A stretch of 64,000 bases of DNA from Ktedonosporobacter rubrisoli (GTDB lineage: Bacteria > Chloroflexota > Ktedonobacteria > Ktedonobacterales > Ktedonobacteraceae), in NCBI RefSeq assembly GCF_004208415.1, contig NZ_CP035758.1, positions 7,502,001 to 7,566,000 of the forward strand, in the 5' to 3' direction. Position numbers and translations under genes: made by a program. Under the pieces are notes generated by a model that was not told where the DNA came from, made no database searches, and was given only the letters and a program-made list of their open reading frames with translations. Of this stretch, positions 26,155 through 35,798 are shown piece after piece. The number at the start of each line of letters is the position of its first letter. Position 1 is the stretch's first letter.

Positions 26155-27314
26155 TCACTTCTGAAAGAGCCGCGCAAGCAGACGCACGCGTGCCTCATCC
26201 CCCCATAGGGCCAGCATATGTTGATAGAGGGTGTAGACCTCGCTAAAGGCAAGGTCGCTATGGATTTCCTGGGCGGCCCTGGCTGCGGCTTCGAGATAAA
26301 TACAGGTCTGGATCATGTTGCCAAGCACCAGCGAGGTATAGGCCTTATGATAGAGGAAATCGGCGCGCACGCGTTCGGGAGGAGTTGGCTTTAACTCGTC
26401 AATCTGAGCGAAGGCGTCCCAGGCAAATTTAGGCTTACCCAGGCGTAAGAAAATAAGACCTTCGTAGGCAAAGAGCATCGATCGATCGCACTGCGCGTAA
26501 GAAAAGCAAGGATCGTCCTCTGGATTATCGGGGAAAACTGCCAGCGCCAATTGCATAAATTGTAAGGCCTCTTTTTCCCTGCCCATCGTCGCCTGAATCT
26601 CGCCAAGGCCGGCAAAGATCCAGCTATGCAGGATGGGCGAGATGCCATCGTTGCTCGCATTAACGCGCCAGAGAGCATCGTTATAAGCGCTTAAGGCTGA
26701 GCCAACGCGCTTACGGGCTGTAAAAATAGAGGCAAGGCGTAGCTGGGAGGCAATATAAATATTCCAGTCTTTGGAAAGCTGGCTATAGACAAGGGCCTGC
26801 GTCCCGTTCATCTGCGCGGCCACAAAGTCGCCCCGCTGCAATTCAAGGAGCGCCGTGAGCTGGTAGACTTGCGCCGTAAGGCCGGCGGCAACCCTTTGGT
26901 CCGGGCCGGGATAGAGCGTTGGCCTGGTCAGGTTGTTGAGATAGGGAGGGAGCAGGCGCTCTAGCTCTGCCTGCCCGCCCGTCATATAGAGCTGCCAGCA
27001 TGAAGCAATTCCCATAGACCAGAGGGCCAGGGCCTCAGCGGTAGGTGGAGTAGAATCAATACTTTGGGAGCTGGGAGCGGAGGTGGAGGAGGCTTTGTGC
27101 TCTGGGGAAAAGGTGTGGTGAAGCCCAGCTCTTCAGGAGACATCTCAAAGATCTGGCAAAGTGCGTTAAGAGAAGAGCTGCGTGGAGTCTGTAAACCGGC
27201 TTCCCAGCGCATATACGTGCTCAGGCTTACCCCTACCCTGCCACTAACGTATTCAGGAGTCCAGCTTTTCTTGAGTCGGGCAGATTTTAACATACTATCA
27301 TCTTGTTTTTTCAT
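26155..27314 (-). pseudogene. XRE-TPR regulator split by a one-base frameshift
   Basis: The frame from the ATG at 27312-27314 gives an XRE helix-turn-helix (MLKSARLKKSWTPEYVSGRV, then SLSTYMRWEAGLQTPRSSSL) up to SPEELG near 27125. It then runs out of phase into a proline-rich tail and stops at 26982. The other phase from the same point continues smoothly (SPEHKASSTSAPSSQ, then SIDSTPPTAEALALWSMGIA) into the 286-residue TPR part that ends at 26155. Restoring one G in the run at about 27119-27127 joins them as one protein of about 385 residues. The TPR half is typical (AYNDALWRVNASN, YAQCDRSMLFAYEGLIFLRL). It is either a decayed gene or a sequencing error. Confidence 0.75.
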
Positions 27315-27398
27315 AATAAAAAAACCTCGCGCAGAGACATGAAATTTATCCGAGTTATAGGCCCTTTTTGCATAGACGTCAAGTACAAAAAGCATTAA

Positions 27399-27438
27399 AA
27401 ACCCACGTGGCAATGCTGGCACTGCTGCGCGTGGGTTT
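27399..27438 (-). terminator. Terminator of the M16 peptidase gene
   Basis: AAACCCACG (27399-27407) pairs with CGTGGGTTT (27430-27438). On the minus strand the stem is followed by a run of T. It is about 200 nt beyond the M16 stop codon. Confidence 0.65.
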
Positions 27439-27638
27439 GCCTTTCTATTCAGCTATCTAGTCGTCTGTCAAGCAGAGATTGACAAGTGGGCCGCCCGCGG
27501 CGGCAAGCAGAGAAGAGCGCAGAGGCTCAATTCGCTTGAGCGCGATGCGGCCCCAGTCAAGGAGCGCCCGCCTCTTGCATCTCCGCTTGTTTCACACCTC
27601 ACGCCAACCTTGATAGAACGCGAGATTGCTTCTAAGGT

Positions 27639-28910
27639 TCAGGCTAAGAGCTCCTGCTCAGTAAGTGGCCCCAGGGTCGTGAGTACCTGTTTTTCACGAA
27701 TGGGGAAGCGTTTAAGCGCGCGCATCACGTCTTCGGCGGTGACCTTCTCGACGCGCTCAACCTCTTCCTCAACGCTGACCAGGCGCCCTTCGATGGCCCA
27801 ATCGCTGGCCAGAGAGCGCATGCGGGAGAAAGTCGACTCGCTGCTGAGCACGAGCGAGCTGATCCACTTATCTTTAGCGCGGCGCAATTCGTCCTCGTGT
27901 ACGCCGTCCTCTAGCAAGCTATTGAGTTCGGCGCGCAGGAGTTTAAGCACGCGTGGGGCTTCTTCGGGCGTCGAGTTGGCTTCAATGAGTAAGAGGCCGG
28001 TGCCCTCCATGGCCCAGACGCCGCTACTTGCCGATTCGGCCAGGCCACGCTGATAGATGTTCCAGTAGAGGCGGGAACCATCGCTATCGCCAAGGATGCT
28101 GCTGCCCAGAATCGCTGCGTAATAATCAGGATCTTTCACATCTACGGTAGGCATGGCCAGGATCATAATCTGCTGCTTCAGTTTCTTATCGATCATGATC
28201 TTATTGATAGAGCTGGCGGGCTCGTAGTGAGTCACGTCGCGGCCTGCATCACCGGTGCGCCAGTTGGCGCTATGCTGTTCGGCCAAGTCCACGATATGCT
28301 CCCAGTCAAAGTTGCCGGCTACGGCCAGAATCATATTATTGGCCGCATAGCGCCTCTGCCAGTACTCGCGCATCTGCTCAATACGCATATTACGAATGCT
28401 CTCGCGTGAGCCCAGCACGTCGTGGCCTAAAGGATGATTGCCAAAATATGTTTGCATCATGCGCCGATACGTCAGGTTGTAGGGCTGATCCTCGGAGCGC
28501 GCAATCTCATTGATGATGACCTCTTTCTCCATCTCGAAATCTTTCTCATCGAGCCGAGGATACATCATATCGCTAAGCAAGGCGAGAGCGCGGTCCAGGT
28601 ACTCTCCAACCACACGAGCATAGAAGACAGTTGCTTCATGCGAGGTAAAGGCGTTAAGCTCGGCGCCGATCTTGTTGAATTCGAGCGTGATATCTTGCCA
28701 GTTAAGAGTCCTGGTGCCCTTAAAGACCATATGCTCCAGGAAGTGAGAGACGCCGGCAATGCTGGGGTCTGGCTCATCGCGTGAGCCTGTATGCACAAAG
28801 TAAGAGACCGCAACTGACTCAAAATCAGGCATGGGCTGGCCGACGATTTGTAGACCATTCTTTAGACGATGGGTATGAAACACAGTACCATTAGCTGTGG
28901 TTTGTGACAT
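27639..28910 (-). CDS. M16-family zinc peptidase
   Basis: This encodes 423 residues. The inverted zinc motif HFLEH is found at about residue 57 within AGVSHFLEHMVFKGT, and the third ligand Glu lies in EKEVIINEIARSEDQP. The second half carries the M16C-like domain with RRYAANNMILAVAGNF and the C-terminal RGLAESASSG arch. It is the length of a two-domain mitochondrial-processing-peptidase-like or PqqL-like subunit. It degrades peptides in a clam-shell chamber; many bacterial members are cytoplasmic, and no signal peptide is seen. No second M16 gene is adjacent, so it is probably a homodimer. Confidence 0.93.
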   Translation of the reverse strand: MSQTTANGTVFHTHRLKNGLQIVGQPMPDFESVAVSYFVHTGSRDEPDPSIAGVSHFLEHMVFKGTRTLNWQDITLEFNKIGAELNAFTSHEATVFYARVVGEYLDRALALLSDMMYPRLDEKDFEMEKEVIINEIARSEDQPYNLTYRRMMQTYFGNHPLGHDVLGSRESIRNMRIEQMREYWQRRYAANNMILAVAGNFDWEHIVDLAEQHSANWRTGDAGRDVTHYEPASSINKIMIDKKLKQQIMILAMPTVDVKDPDYYAAILGSSILGDSDGSRLYWNIYQRGLAESASSGVWAMEGTGLLLIEANSTPEEAPRVLKLLRAELNSLLEDGVHEDELRRAKDKWISSLVLSSESTFSRMRSLASDWAIEGRLVSVEEEVERVEKVTAEDVMRALKRFPIREKQVLTTLGPLTEQELLA

Positions 28911-29039
28911 GTGGTTTTCCTCCAGTGCATAAGGCCTGGGTGGCCTGCTCGCTTATTTATGACAGGCATAGTAACTTTGTAATAGTTGCATGATAGACCT
29001 GCCAGATGGATGTTGTCAAATCTGTCTGTGCAGGCTTCA

Positions 29040-30434
29040 TCAGGATATAAAAACTGTATGGGTGATAATTTCCTGGGCCGCGTCCTGGGCCGCCTTGTTG
29101 GCGACCGGAAGATCTGGCCAGAGTTGATGGGCTGCGCTGTTCACGGCCAGCAAGACGCCGAAGCGCTGAATAACATAGGCCGTGGGCTCGCGCAGCGGAG
29201 ATGCTTGCGCTGTATCGTTTGGTAGTTGCGCTGCGGCCAGGCAGCCGATAGAACGATTGGCCGCGGAAAGAAACGCCCAGGTAATTGGCTGCTGTGTTTT
29301 GCCCACATAGCGATATGAGGACCTGGCCATAATGCTGCCAATAGTAGGCACGCAGTTAGGATCGTCAAATGAACTGGCCCCTTGGGGATGGAAAGCTACT
29401 TGCCATTTGTTCTGCTTCAAGGTGATATGCAGGGCGACAAAATGCTGTTCTCCTTGCGTGTTGCTGGCGCTCTGTTGCCGGGTGTCTGCTTTGGCGCCAA
29501 TTGGATCGAAGGTCCAGGTTGGGCGCATAATCGCCGCGATATGCCAGCCATAGGTTGTGGGCTGCGTCGAGGCATCAGGCCAATTTAAGGTACAGAACTG
29601 TCGGCAATCATGTCCCGCGATAGAGCAGCCAGAGCCGAAATTAAGTCCGTTACACTGGGCAGGCTTCGTTGTATCGGTATCTAGCAGAAAGCGCAGATGG
29701 GCATTCATGGGCTGATCGGCAGTCTGGGCAGGCATGGTAGCGCGGTTATAAGTATACAGCTCGCCAGGTTCGAGAATTGTGCTGGATTTTTGTATATCGA
29801 ACAGCTGTTGAATGCTGCCTATCAAGGCTTGCTGCTGCTCGGGAGGTAGCATCGTCAACGAAGGCGTGACAGGAAATGAGACCGAGAAAGCGTTCTCGGC
29901 GAAATCGTTGGCTCCCAGCGCATGCGTAATACAGGCCTGCTGACTGTTAGTATTGCTTAGCGGTGGAACCGAGAGCTGGCAGCTGATAGTCGCCTTAAAG
30001 GGCTTTGCGCTCCACTCAAGCGTATGCTGGCCCCTGGGCAGCCTGAGTGGTGGCTGTGTGCTGGCAATTGGATTGCGTGTAAGCGGCTTTCCATCAAGCT
30101 TGAAGGTGCCCCAGGAAGGTAGCGCCTGAAAATAGAACAGATCATCGCCGGTAAGCCGCCTGGCTTCTGGCGTAGTCAGGCCCAGACCCGATAAGACAAG
30201 GTTGCGTACAGGTGCCAGGCTGCTCAGCAGCCCTATCAGGGTCAGTATGATAATGCCACTCGTAATAAGCAGCTGCTTGCGTCTTTGCCGTAACGAGTAG
30301 CGAGGCTTGAGCGAAAAGTGCTGAATTGGCGACGATGGGTGCTCTTTCTCAGGTTTTTTTGCCGTGAGATCACTGATTTCTATTTCATCTTCTGTAAAAT
30401 CATCGTTGCGATGAGAAGGGTTAGTATTATGCAT
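29040..30434 (-). CDS. Membrane-anchored protein of unknown function
   Basis: This encodes 464 residues. The N-terminal 55 residues are polar and charged. One membrane helix follows (LLITSGIIILTLIGLLSS, about 56-73), so most of the chain is outside. The exterior part has Trp/Tyr-rich beta segments (FYFQALPSWGTFKLDGKPLT, TLEWSAKPFKATISC) and paired cysteines (CNGLNFGSGCSIAGHDCRQF). I do not recognise the family. It is not obviously an enzyme and has no HTH or kinase part. The gene stands alone on the minus strand. Confidence 0.6.
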   Translation of the reverse strand: MHNTNPSHRNDDFTEDEIEISDLTAKKPEKEHPSSPIQHFSLKPRYSLRQRRKQLLITSGIIILTLIGLLSSLAPVRNLVLSGLGLTTPEARRLTGDDLFYFQALPSWGTFKLDGKPLTRNPIASTQPPLRLPRGQHTLEWSAKPFKATISCQLSVPPLSNTNSQQACITHALGANDFAENAFSVSFPVTPSLTMLPPEQQQALIGSIQQLFDIQKSSTILEPGELYTYNRATMPAQTADQPMNAHLRFLLDTDTTKPAQCNGLNFGSGCSIAGHDCRQFCTLNWPDASTQPTTYGWHIAAIMRPTWTFDPIGAKADTRQQSASNTQGEQHFVALHITLKQNKWQVAFHPQGASSFDDPNCVPTIGSIMARSSYRYVGKTQQPITWAFLSAANRSIGCLAAAQLPNDTAQASPLREPTAYVIQRFGVLLAVNSAAHQLWPDLPVANKAAQDAAQEIITHTVFIS

Positions 30435-31032
30435 ACAATTAACTTCTTATTGAGAATCTATCTGTTTCGTACTGTTGCAACATAGATCTATTTGTTTCTA
30501 GCAACAGTAATATTATATGATATGTTTTCAGGACATAGCTCTACGGGAATAGAGCATGGCCCGGGTCTGGGGCGAACTCAGCAGGCTCTTTTGGCGTGTA
30601 TAGTATCATAGATAAGGTGAGGAGAGATAGCGGGGATCAGGGGCTCTCTGTATTTGCGGCCGAGAAAAGAGATGTTGAGTGTAGCTGCGCCCTTTATCTC
30701 CCCATGCGTGTACATCTTCTAACTGAAAAATGACCCAAACAGAGAAGAGAAATTTTTTCTGCTGTTGCCGCAAAACAGCTCATCAAGCGGTGTTAGCCGC
30801 AAGCTCTAGTTTTTTCGATTTTGAGGTGCTATACTACACGCACAATATTGTCAAGTTACCCGGCGTTTCATCTAAGGGAAGTCAAATTTCCTGTATTTCC
30901 CAAGCATGACAGGGAGAGGGGCGGGGAGGCCCAAAGGAGGGATTGGACCAGAAATTGAAACATTTAGGCCCATCAGTTGTGTGTGTCATGCTTCGACCGT
31001 GCTGGTCAGAAGCCCGAGGAAGGGATTGAAAT
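30435..31032 (+). promoter_or_regulatory. Intergenic region and structured leader of the GAF kinase
   Basis: There is no gene. TATACT near 30828 is a possible -10 box for the kinase at 31033. Downstream, AAGCATGACA (30902-30911) is exactly complementary to TGTCATGCTT (30984-30993), and GACCAG/CTGGTC pair across the same span. The transcript leader would therefore fold into a long-range stem just ahead of the start. Confidence 0.4.
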
Positions 31033-33750
31033 ATGTCTACCTCTACCTGGGGAAGTTTAGAGCAGCATAACGATGAAGGATATCCGTCGTCATTGCTTAA
31101 AATCCTTTTGAAACAAATGATGGCCCGCTTTGCAGCTCAGGGAGCATGTCTGGCCTTACCCGATGAAAGCATCGGACAGATGAGAATTCGGCTTCATCTG
31201 CGCATGCGCAATGCCCAATCCTCGATTGCCAACCTGGAACCTGGTCATATGCGGCCATCCCGGCGGCGTATGGCCGTACAGTTAATGAATAATGCGCTCT
31301 CTTCCGCGTCTCCTGAACGCCTGCGCCATGCAGCGTCTGCCGGTCAGGATGAAGAGGTAGAAGAGTTGACTGCGCAGCAGTGCCCTTTTCTTGCCGTTGG
31401 CAGTGTTTATACAAGGGGAGTGGACCTGATTGGCCACGCGTGGCTTAGAAATGATGCGTTTGTGATGAGCCACGACGAATATGTAGCCTCAGATCGGGCT
31501 GGGAATCCGCTTCCTTTCAATATGGATGTTGTGCCTTCCTCCTATCTTGTGGTTCCTGTCCAGGAGGCGACCCTCGTTGAGAGCCCGCGCGGTCAAAAGC
31601 AGAAACCTCCTGTCATAGCGGTGATCGTGCTCTACCGCGTAGCTGGGGGGCTTGGTTCGTCGTTTCATCCCAGGCAGCGCGCCGAGGCCATGACCTATGT
31701 AGAGCGCGTGGCCCTTTATTTGCAAAACGACAGCTTGCAGCGCTCCCAACACAGGGCTCGCGAATATTTACAGCGCCTTCAGGCGATCAGCACGGCCTTT
31801 CCTACTTCAGTAAAGCTCTCCGACCTTATCGAGAATATGTACCAATTTACCTCTCAGGTGGTCGATGTCTCTTCTATGCTGCTTACGCTTTACGACCGGG
31901 ACACAGAGCGGATCTATGATGTCTTTGCCATCTGTAATGGTGTGCGCATAGACAGCCTGGCTGAGCAGGCAGCAATATTACAGAAGGAAGAGCGCCCCGT
32001 CTGGTGGCAGGTGACCCAGGAGGAGAAGTGTATGCTGCACTTCTCGCCAGCTCAGGATGTGCAGAAGGCTAACGCATTTCGTGAGCTGCTCAGCGGTATG
32101 TGGGGCGATCAGCGCAAGGCCGAATCCTTTCTCTTTCTGCCCATGAAGATGTTTAACCGGGTCATTGGTTCCCTCAGCATCACCAGTAAGCATTCGCATG
32201 CCTATCATGATGAAGAGATACTTGTGCTGGAGACTATGGTACAGATCGTGACTGTGAGCATTGAGAACGCCAAGCTCTATGAGCGCGATCGCCAATTGCT
32301 GCAGAAAGGCAAGCAGCGCGAGGGCCAGCTTGCCGCGATTAATAGCGCTCTGCTTTCTATCAGTTCGGTGCTGAACTTATCAGAGCTGCTCAATAGTTTT
32401 GTGCACTCAGTCGCTGAACTGGTGAATGTGGAAATATGCGTATTTCTGCGCGTATCTCCCAGTAGCGATACGCTTGTCGCGCAGGCTATTTATGGTTTTA
32501 GCAGCGTGAGCCAGGTAGACGATGGCAGCGGGCTACCGCCGGTAACTCCACCACGTAACCAGGCCGAGCACGATACCCTGATCAATAGAATAACTATCCC
32601 CTTCAAGGGAACTTTCCTTGAGGAGATGGTAAATGAGGTCTTCTTTTATCTTGAGGAATCCGAGATGGAGGAACTGGCCCAGAAGTGCGACGAGGGAGGC
32701 ATTATCTTTCTGCGCGAGATGCAGATACGTCAGATTTTGATGATCCCTATGTCGTATCAATCCGAACTGGTGGGCATGCTGGCTGTCCCAATTATGGAAG
32801 AGGGCCGCTTTTTCAAACCCAATGAGGTGGGTATCCTCCAGGCGATCTGTGCTCAGGCAACCAGCGCCGTGCGCAATGCTCAGCTTTTTGAGCAGAAGGA
32901 AGAGGCGTATGCCGAACTGCAGCATATGGATAAACTCAAAGATGAGTTTCTGGTAACCGCTTCGCATGAGTTGCGCACGCCTCTTAGTGCGATAAGTGGC
33001 TATGCCAGCTTGCTGCAGCGCCAGAGCTCGCGTATTTCGGCTCAGCAGGTCTTGCGCTTCGCCTCGAAAATTTCTAGCGCGGCTCAGCAGCTGACAGATC
33101 TTGTGGCGAATATGACCGAAGCTGCCAAGATGGGGGCGGTTGATAAGAAGCTGGCACTGCAGATGGGGCCGGTCCAGGTGCGCGCGGCTGCCGAAATTGC
33201 CGCCAATATGCTTACCCTCAGTAAGGAGCAGGTACTTGATATAGATGCCGATCCTTATCTTTGGGTGAATGGTGACGCGCTCCACTTCCGTCAGGTGATG
33301 ACAAATCTGCTCGAAAATGCCGCTAAGTATTCACCACCCGCTAGCCGGATTCGCCTCTCGGCTAGTGTCATGACGCTTGCTGAGATCTCGGAACAGCTGT
33401 CAGCGGACCAGGTTGATCATACGCTCTTGTTGGAGCAGCCGGAGCAATCTGTCGTCGTGATACGTGTACAGGATCAGGGAGAAGGAATCCTTCCTGATGA
33501 CCAGCAAAGAATCTTTGATAAGTTTGTCAGGGCTCCGCGCTCGTTGACGACGCCGGTGCGGGGGGCAGGGCTTGGCTTGTTTATCTGCCGTCGCTATATA
33601 GAGGCGATGAGCGGAAGGCTCTGGTTAGAGCAAAGTATTCCCAATGAAGGCTCGACCTTCAGTTTTTATCTACCGCGTATAGACCCGCCAGTTGAATTAG
33701 GGGAGCAAGATACAGGTGAGTACAGAATCACGCGAAATCTTGGTGGTTGA
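31033..33750 (+). CDS. GAF-domain hybrid sensor histidine kinase, soluble
   Basis: This encodes 905 residues with AGGAAGG 9 nt before the ATG. The N-terminal 230 residues are not recognised. Two GAF domains follow (about 245-420 and 440-620), then HisKA with the H-box TASHELRTPLSAISGYASLL (His645) and an ATPase with NLLENAAKYSPPASRI, VQDQGEGILPDDQQ and GAGLGLFICRRYIEAMSG. There is no membrane segment, so the signal is internal, bound by the GAF domains. The downstream receiver gene overlaps its last 35 nt, which ties the two as partners by translational coupling. Confidence 0.92.
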   Translation: MSTSTWGSLEQHNDEGYPSSLLKILLKQMMARFAAQGACLALPDESIGQMRIRLHLRMRNAQSSIANLEPGHMRPSRRRMAVQLMNNALSSASPERLRHAASAGQDEEVEELTAQQCPFLAVGSVYTRGVDLIGHAWLRNDAFVMSHDEYVASDRAGNPLPFNMDVVPSSYLVVPVQEATLVESPRGQKQKPPVIAVIVLYRVAGGLGSSFHPRQRAEAMTYVERVALYLQNDSLQRSQHRAREYLQRLQAISTAFPTSVKLSDLIENMYQFTSQVVDVSSMLLTLYDRDTERIYDVFAICNGVRIDSLAEQAAILQKEERPVWWQVTQEEKCMLHFSPAQDVQKANAFRELLSGMWGDQRKAESFLFLPMKMFNRVIGSLSITSKHSHAYHDEEILVLETMVQIVTVSIENAKLYERDRQLLQKGKQREGQLAAINSALLSISSVLNLSELLNSFVHSVAELVNVEICVFLRVSPSSDTLVAQAIYGFSSVSQVDDGSGLPPVTPPRNQAEHDTLINRITIPFKGTFLEEMVNEVFFYLEESEMEELAQKCDEGGIIFLREMQIRQILMIPMSYQSELVGMLAVPIMEEGRFFKPNEVGILQAICAQATSAVRNAQLFEQKEEAYAELQHMDKLKDEFLVTASHELRTPLSAISGYASLLQRQSSRISAQQVLRFASKISSAAQQLTDLVANMTEAAKMGAVDKKLALQMGPVQVRAAAEIAANMLTLSKEQVLDIDADPYLWVNGDALHFRQVMTNLLENAAKYSPPASRIRLSASVMTLAEISEQLSADQVDHTLLLEQPEQSVVVIRVQDQGEGILPDDQQRIFDKFVRAPRSLTTPVRGAGLGLFICRRYIEAMSGRLWLEQSIPNEGSTFSFYLPRIDPPVELGEQDTGEYRITRNLGG

Positions 33751-34084
33751 TGACGATCCTATTATCCGCGATATGATGGTGGATATCTTTGATCTAGAGG
33801 GATATCCGATCCGCGTAGCGCGTAATGGGCGTGAGGCGCTGGAAAAGATGCGTCAAGGGAAACGTTATCTGGTCTTTCTCGATCTCATGATGCCCGTGAT
33901 GGATGGTCGTGAGGTCTGCTTGCAACTGGATGCCGAGCCAGAAGTGCGCAAACGCCATGTCATTGTGGTGATGTCGGCGATGGATAATCTGGCGCAGGCG
34001 GCAACGCTTAATGTAGAGGCAACGATGCCCAAGCCCTTTTCGGTCGATAACGTTTTGCAAATCATTCAACCTTACATGGAATAA
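33716..34084 (+). CDS. Single-domain response regulator (receiver only)
   Basis: This encodes 122 residues from the GTG at 33716, within the kinase gene in another frame. It has the acidic pair in VVDDDP, the phospho-acceptor Asp56 (LVFLDLMMPVMDG), a Ser/Thr switch region (VVMSAMDN) and a conserved Lys (TMPKPFSV). There is no output domain, so it works like CheY/Spo0F by contact with a partner or as a phosphate relay. The overlap with the kinase indicates coupled translation. Confidence 0.92.
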   Translation: MSTESREILVVDDDPIIRDMMVDIFDLEGYPIRVARNGREALEKMRQGKRYLVFLDLMMPVMDGREVCLQLDAEPEVRKRHVIVVMSAMDNLAQAATLNVEATMPKPFSVDNVLQIIQPYME

Positions 34085-34110
34085 GCGCTTCTAACGACAC
34101 AGCCCCGAAC

Positions 34111-34147
34111 AAATGAGGTGTGGGAAAATATGCTCCACGCCTCATTT
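34111..34147 (+). terminator. Terminator of the GAF kinase operon
   Basis: AAATGAGGTGTGG (34111-34123) pairs with CCACGCCTCATTT (34135-34147), 13 bp with one G/T wobble, then TTCTATTATTC. The following 34148-34473 contains only a possible promoter for the Uma2 genes and no other gene. Confidence 0.7.
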
Positions 34148-34473
34148 TCTATTATTCTCCTCACTGACTGCTTGTCTTCTACGAATGGTAAGACCATATC
34201 TGGCTACATTTTATTCGTCAAGGCTAGATGCTCTCTCTATCTTTTTTAGCTCTTGCCCGCTTCCTTTCGCTCCCGATCTTCCCTAGGCGAAGCCTATCTT
34301 TTTAGCCTTTAATTTGTTATTTATCTTGTATAACGAGTATTTAAAAGTTGAGCTTGATATTGGGTAAAAAGCTTGTTTTTGTGCAGGGAATATGCTATTG
34401 TAACTCTACGCCGCTGCGCCCAGCAATGGTAGAGGTTGCATAGTTGTTGCTTGAGTAGAGGAGAGAGACTGAA

Positions 34474-35064
34474 ATGTACGAGCAGGAATATACCAGCTAC
34501 ACGTTAGAGGAGTACTGGAACATCGCTAAACTTGATCCCACGCACAAATATGAGTATGTGGACGGGCGTATTCGGTTTATGACCGGTGGCTCGATTGCTC
34601 ATGGCGAGATCGGTGCAAATATTGTGTCCTTGCTTTATATTGGACTACGTGAGAGCGAATGCCATGTCTATAACTCGGATGTTGCCGTGCAGCTGGCCGA
34701 GCAGCGCTGCTATTATCCAGATGCCTCAGTCTCCTGCGATCCCTACGATTGGACGCGCAGCAAAGCCCTGGAAGCGCCAAGCGTCGTCGTCGAAGTGCTC
34801 TCCCCAGCCACCGAGAGAGTAGACAGGGGCGAGAAACTTGAGGCCTACAAACGCTATCCTACAATCCAGGAAATTCTGCTTGTGGATTCGCGCAGATACT
34901 ATGTTGAGCACTATCATCGTCTCGGTGTGAATAAATGGGAGCTTTCTACATACGAGAGTTGGGATGATGTGCTGGAACTGAGTAGCATCGAGGTAAGGCT
35001 AGCCCTGCGCGAGATCTATGGCAAGGCCTATTTAGAACTGGAAGAGGATCAACCGCAAAGATAA
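34474..35064 (+). CDS. Uma2-family (DUF820) putative nuclease, copy 1
   Basis: This encodes 196 residues. It opens with YTLEEYWNIAKLDPTHKYEY and VDGRIRFMTGGSIAHGEIGA, the usual Uma2 start. The PD-(D/E)xK-like core is YYPDASVSCDP, then PSVVVEVLSPATERVDRGEK and EILLVDSRRYYVEHYH. Uma2 proteins are a large, mostly uncharacterised restriction-endonuclease-fold family that is heavily duplicated in cyanobacteria and Chloroflexota. The catalytic acidic pair and the Glu of VEVLSP are all present. It is followed by a paralogue 36 nt downstream. Confidence 0.9.
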   Translation: MYEQEYTSYTLEEYWNIAKLDPTHKYEYVDGRIRFMTGGSIAHGEIGANIVSLLYIGLRESECHVYNSDVAVQLAEQRCYYPDASVSCDPYDWTRSKALEAPSVVVEVLSPATERVDRGEKLEAYKRYPTIQEILLVDSRRYYVEHYHRLGVNKWELSTYESWDDVLELSSIEVRLALREIYGKAYLELEEDQPQR

Positions 35065-35100
35065 GTCTATGTTTTCGGGGATGATAGGAGGGATGATTCA

Positions 35101-35664
35101 ATGCATGAGAACGAATCCAGGTATACGCTTGATGAGTACTGGAAGCTCGTCGAAGCATTTCCTGACCATAAGTATGAGTACGTAGATGGGTATATTCGTA
35201 AGATGTCGCGTGGTACCGTTGCGCATAGCGAGATCAGCATGAATATTGGCGCAACCCTGCACGCAGCCCTGCGCGAGAGCGAATGCCATATTTATAGCTC
35301 AAACGTAATTGCTCAGTTGACCGAGAAACACTGCTATTGTCCCGACGTAACTGTATCGTGTGATCCCCAGGCCTGGAGAAGTAAAGATGCCCTGGATGCT
35401 CCGGGCGTCGTCGTCGAAGTACTTTATGCTTTCACAGAGAAAATAGATAAGCTGGAAAAACTGCCAGCCTATCAGAAATGTCCGACGATCCAGGAAATTT
35501 TGCTTGTTGAATCGCGCAAAAGGTATGTCGAACATTATAAGCGCACAGGCTCACACCGCTGGGATGTCGCCTTTTATGAAGATGTGGGGGATAGTATAGA
35601 GCTAAGCAGTATCAAAGTGAAGCTTTCCATGAAGGATATCTATCTAAAGGTGCATCTGGAATAA
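35101..35664 (+). CDS. Uma2-family (DUF820) putative nuclease, copy 2
   Basis: This encodes 187 residues with AGGAGGG 8 nt before the ATG. It is clearly a tandem copy of the gene before it: YTLDEYWKLVEAFPDHKYEY, VDGYIRKMSRGTVAHSEISM, CYCPDVTVSCDP, VVVEVLYAFTEKIDKLEKLP. It differs in the stretch after VVVEVL, where SPATERVDRGEKL becomes YAFTEKIDKLEKL, so the second copy loses the common SPxT motif. The acidic core residues are kept. The operon arrangement suggests joint expression. Target and role are unknown. Confidence 0.9.
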   Translation: MHENESRYTLDEYWKLVEAFPDHKYEYVDGYIRKMSRGTVAHSEISMNIGATLHAALRESECHIYSSNVIAQLTEKHCYCPDVTVSCDPQAWRSKDALDAPGVVVEVLYAFTEKIDKLEKLPAYQKCPTIQEILLVESRKRYVEHYKRTGSHRWDVAFYEDVGDSIELSSIKVKLSMKDIYLKVHLE

Positions 35665-35798
35665 TTTGCCTGGCGTAGAGAGTAAGGCTGCTCAGGAAAT
35701 GGGCGCTGTTTGTTTGAGCAGATCGTAAAGAAGGACAGGCTGTGAAACAGCGCTGATGTGGTAGAGAATGGTATGGAAATACAGGCGAAGCACATTCT

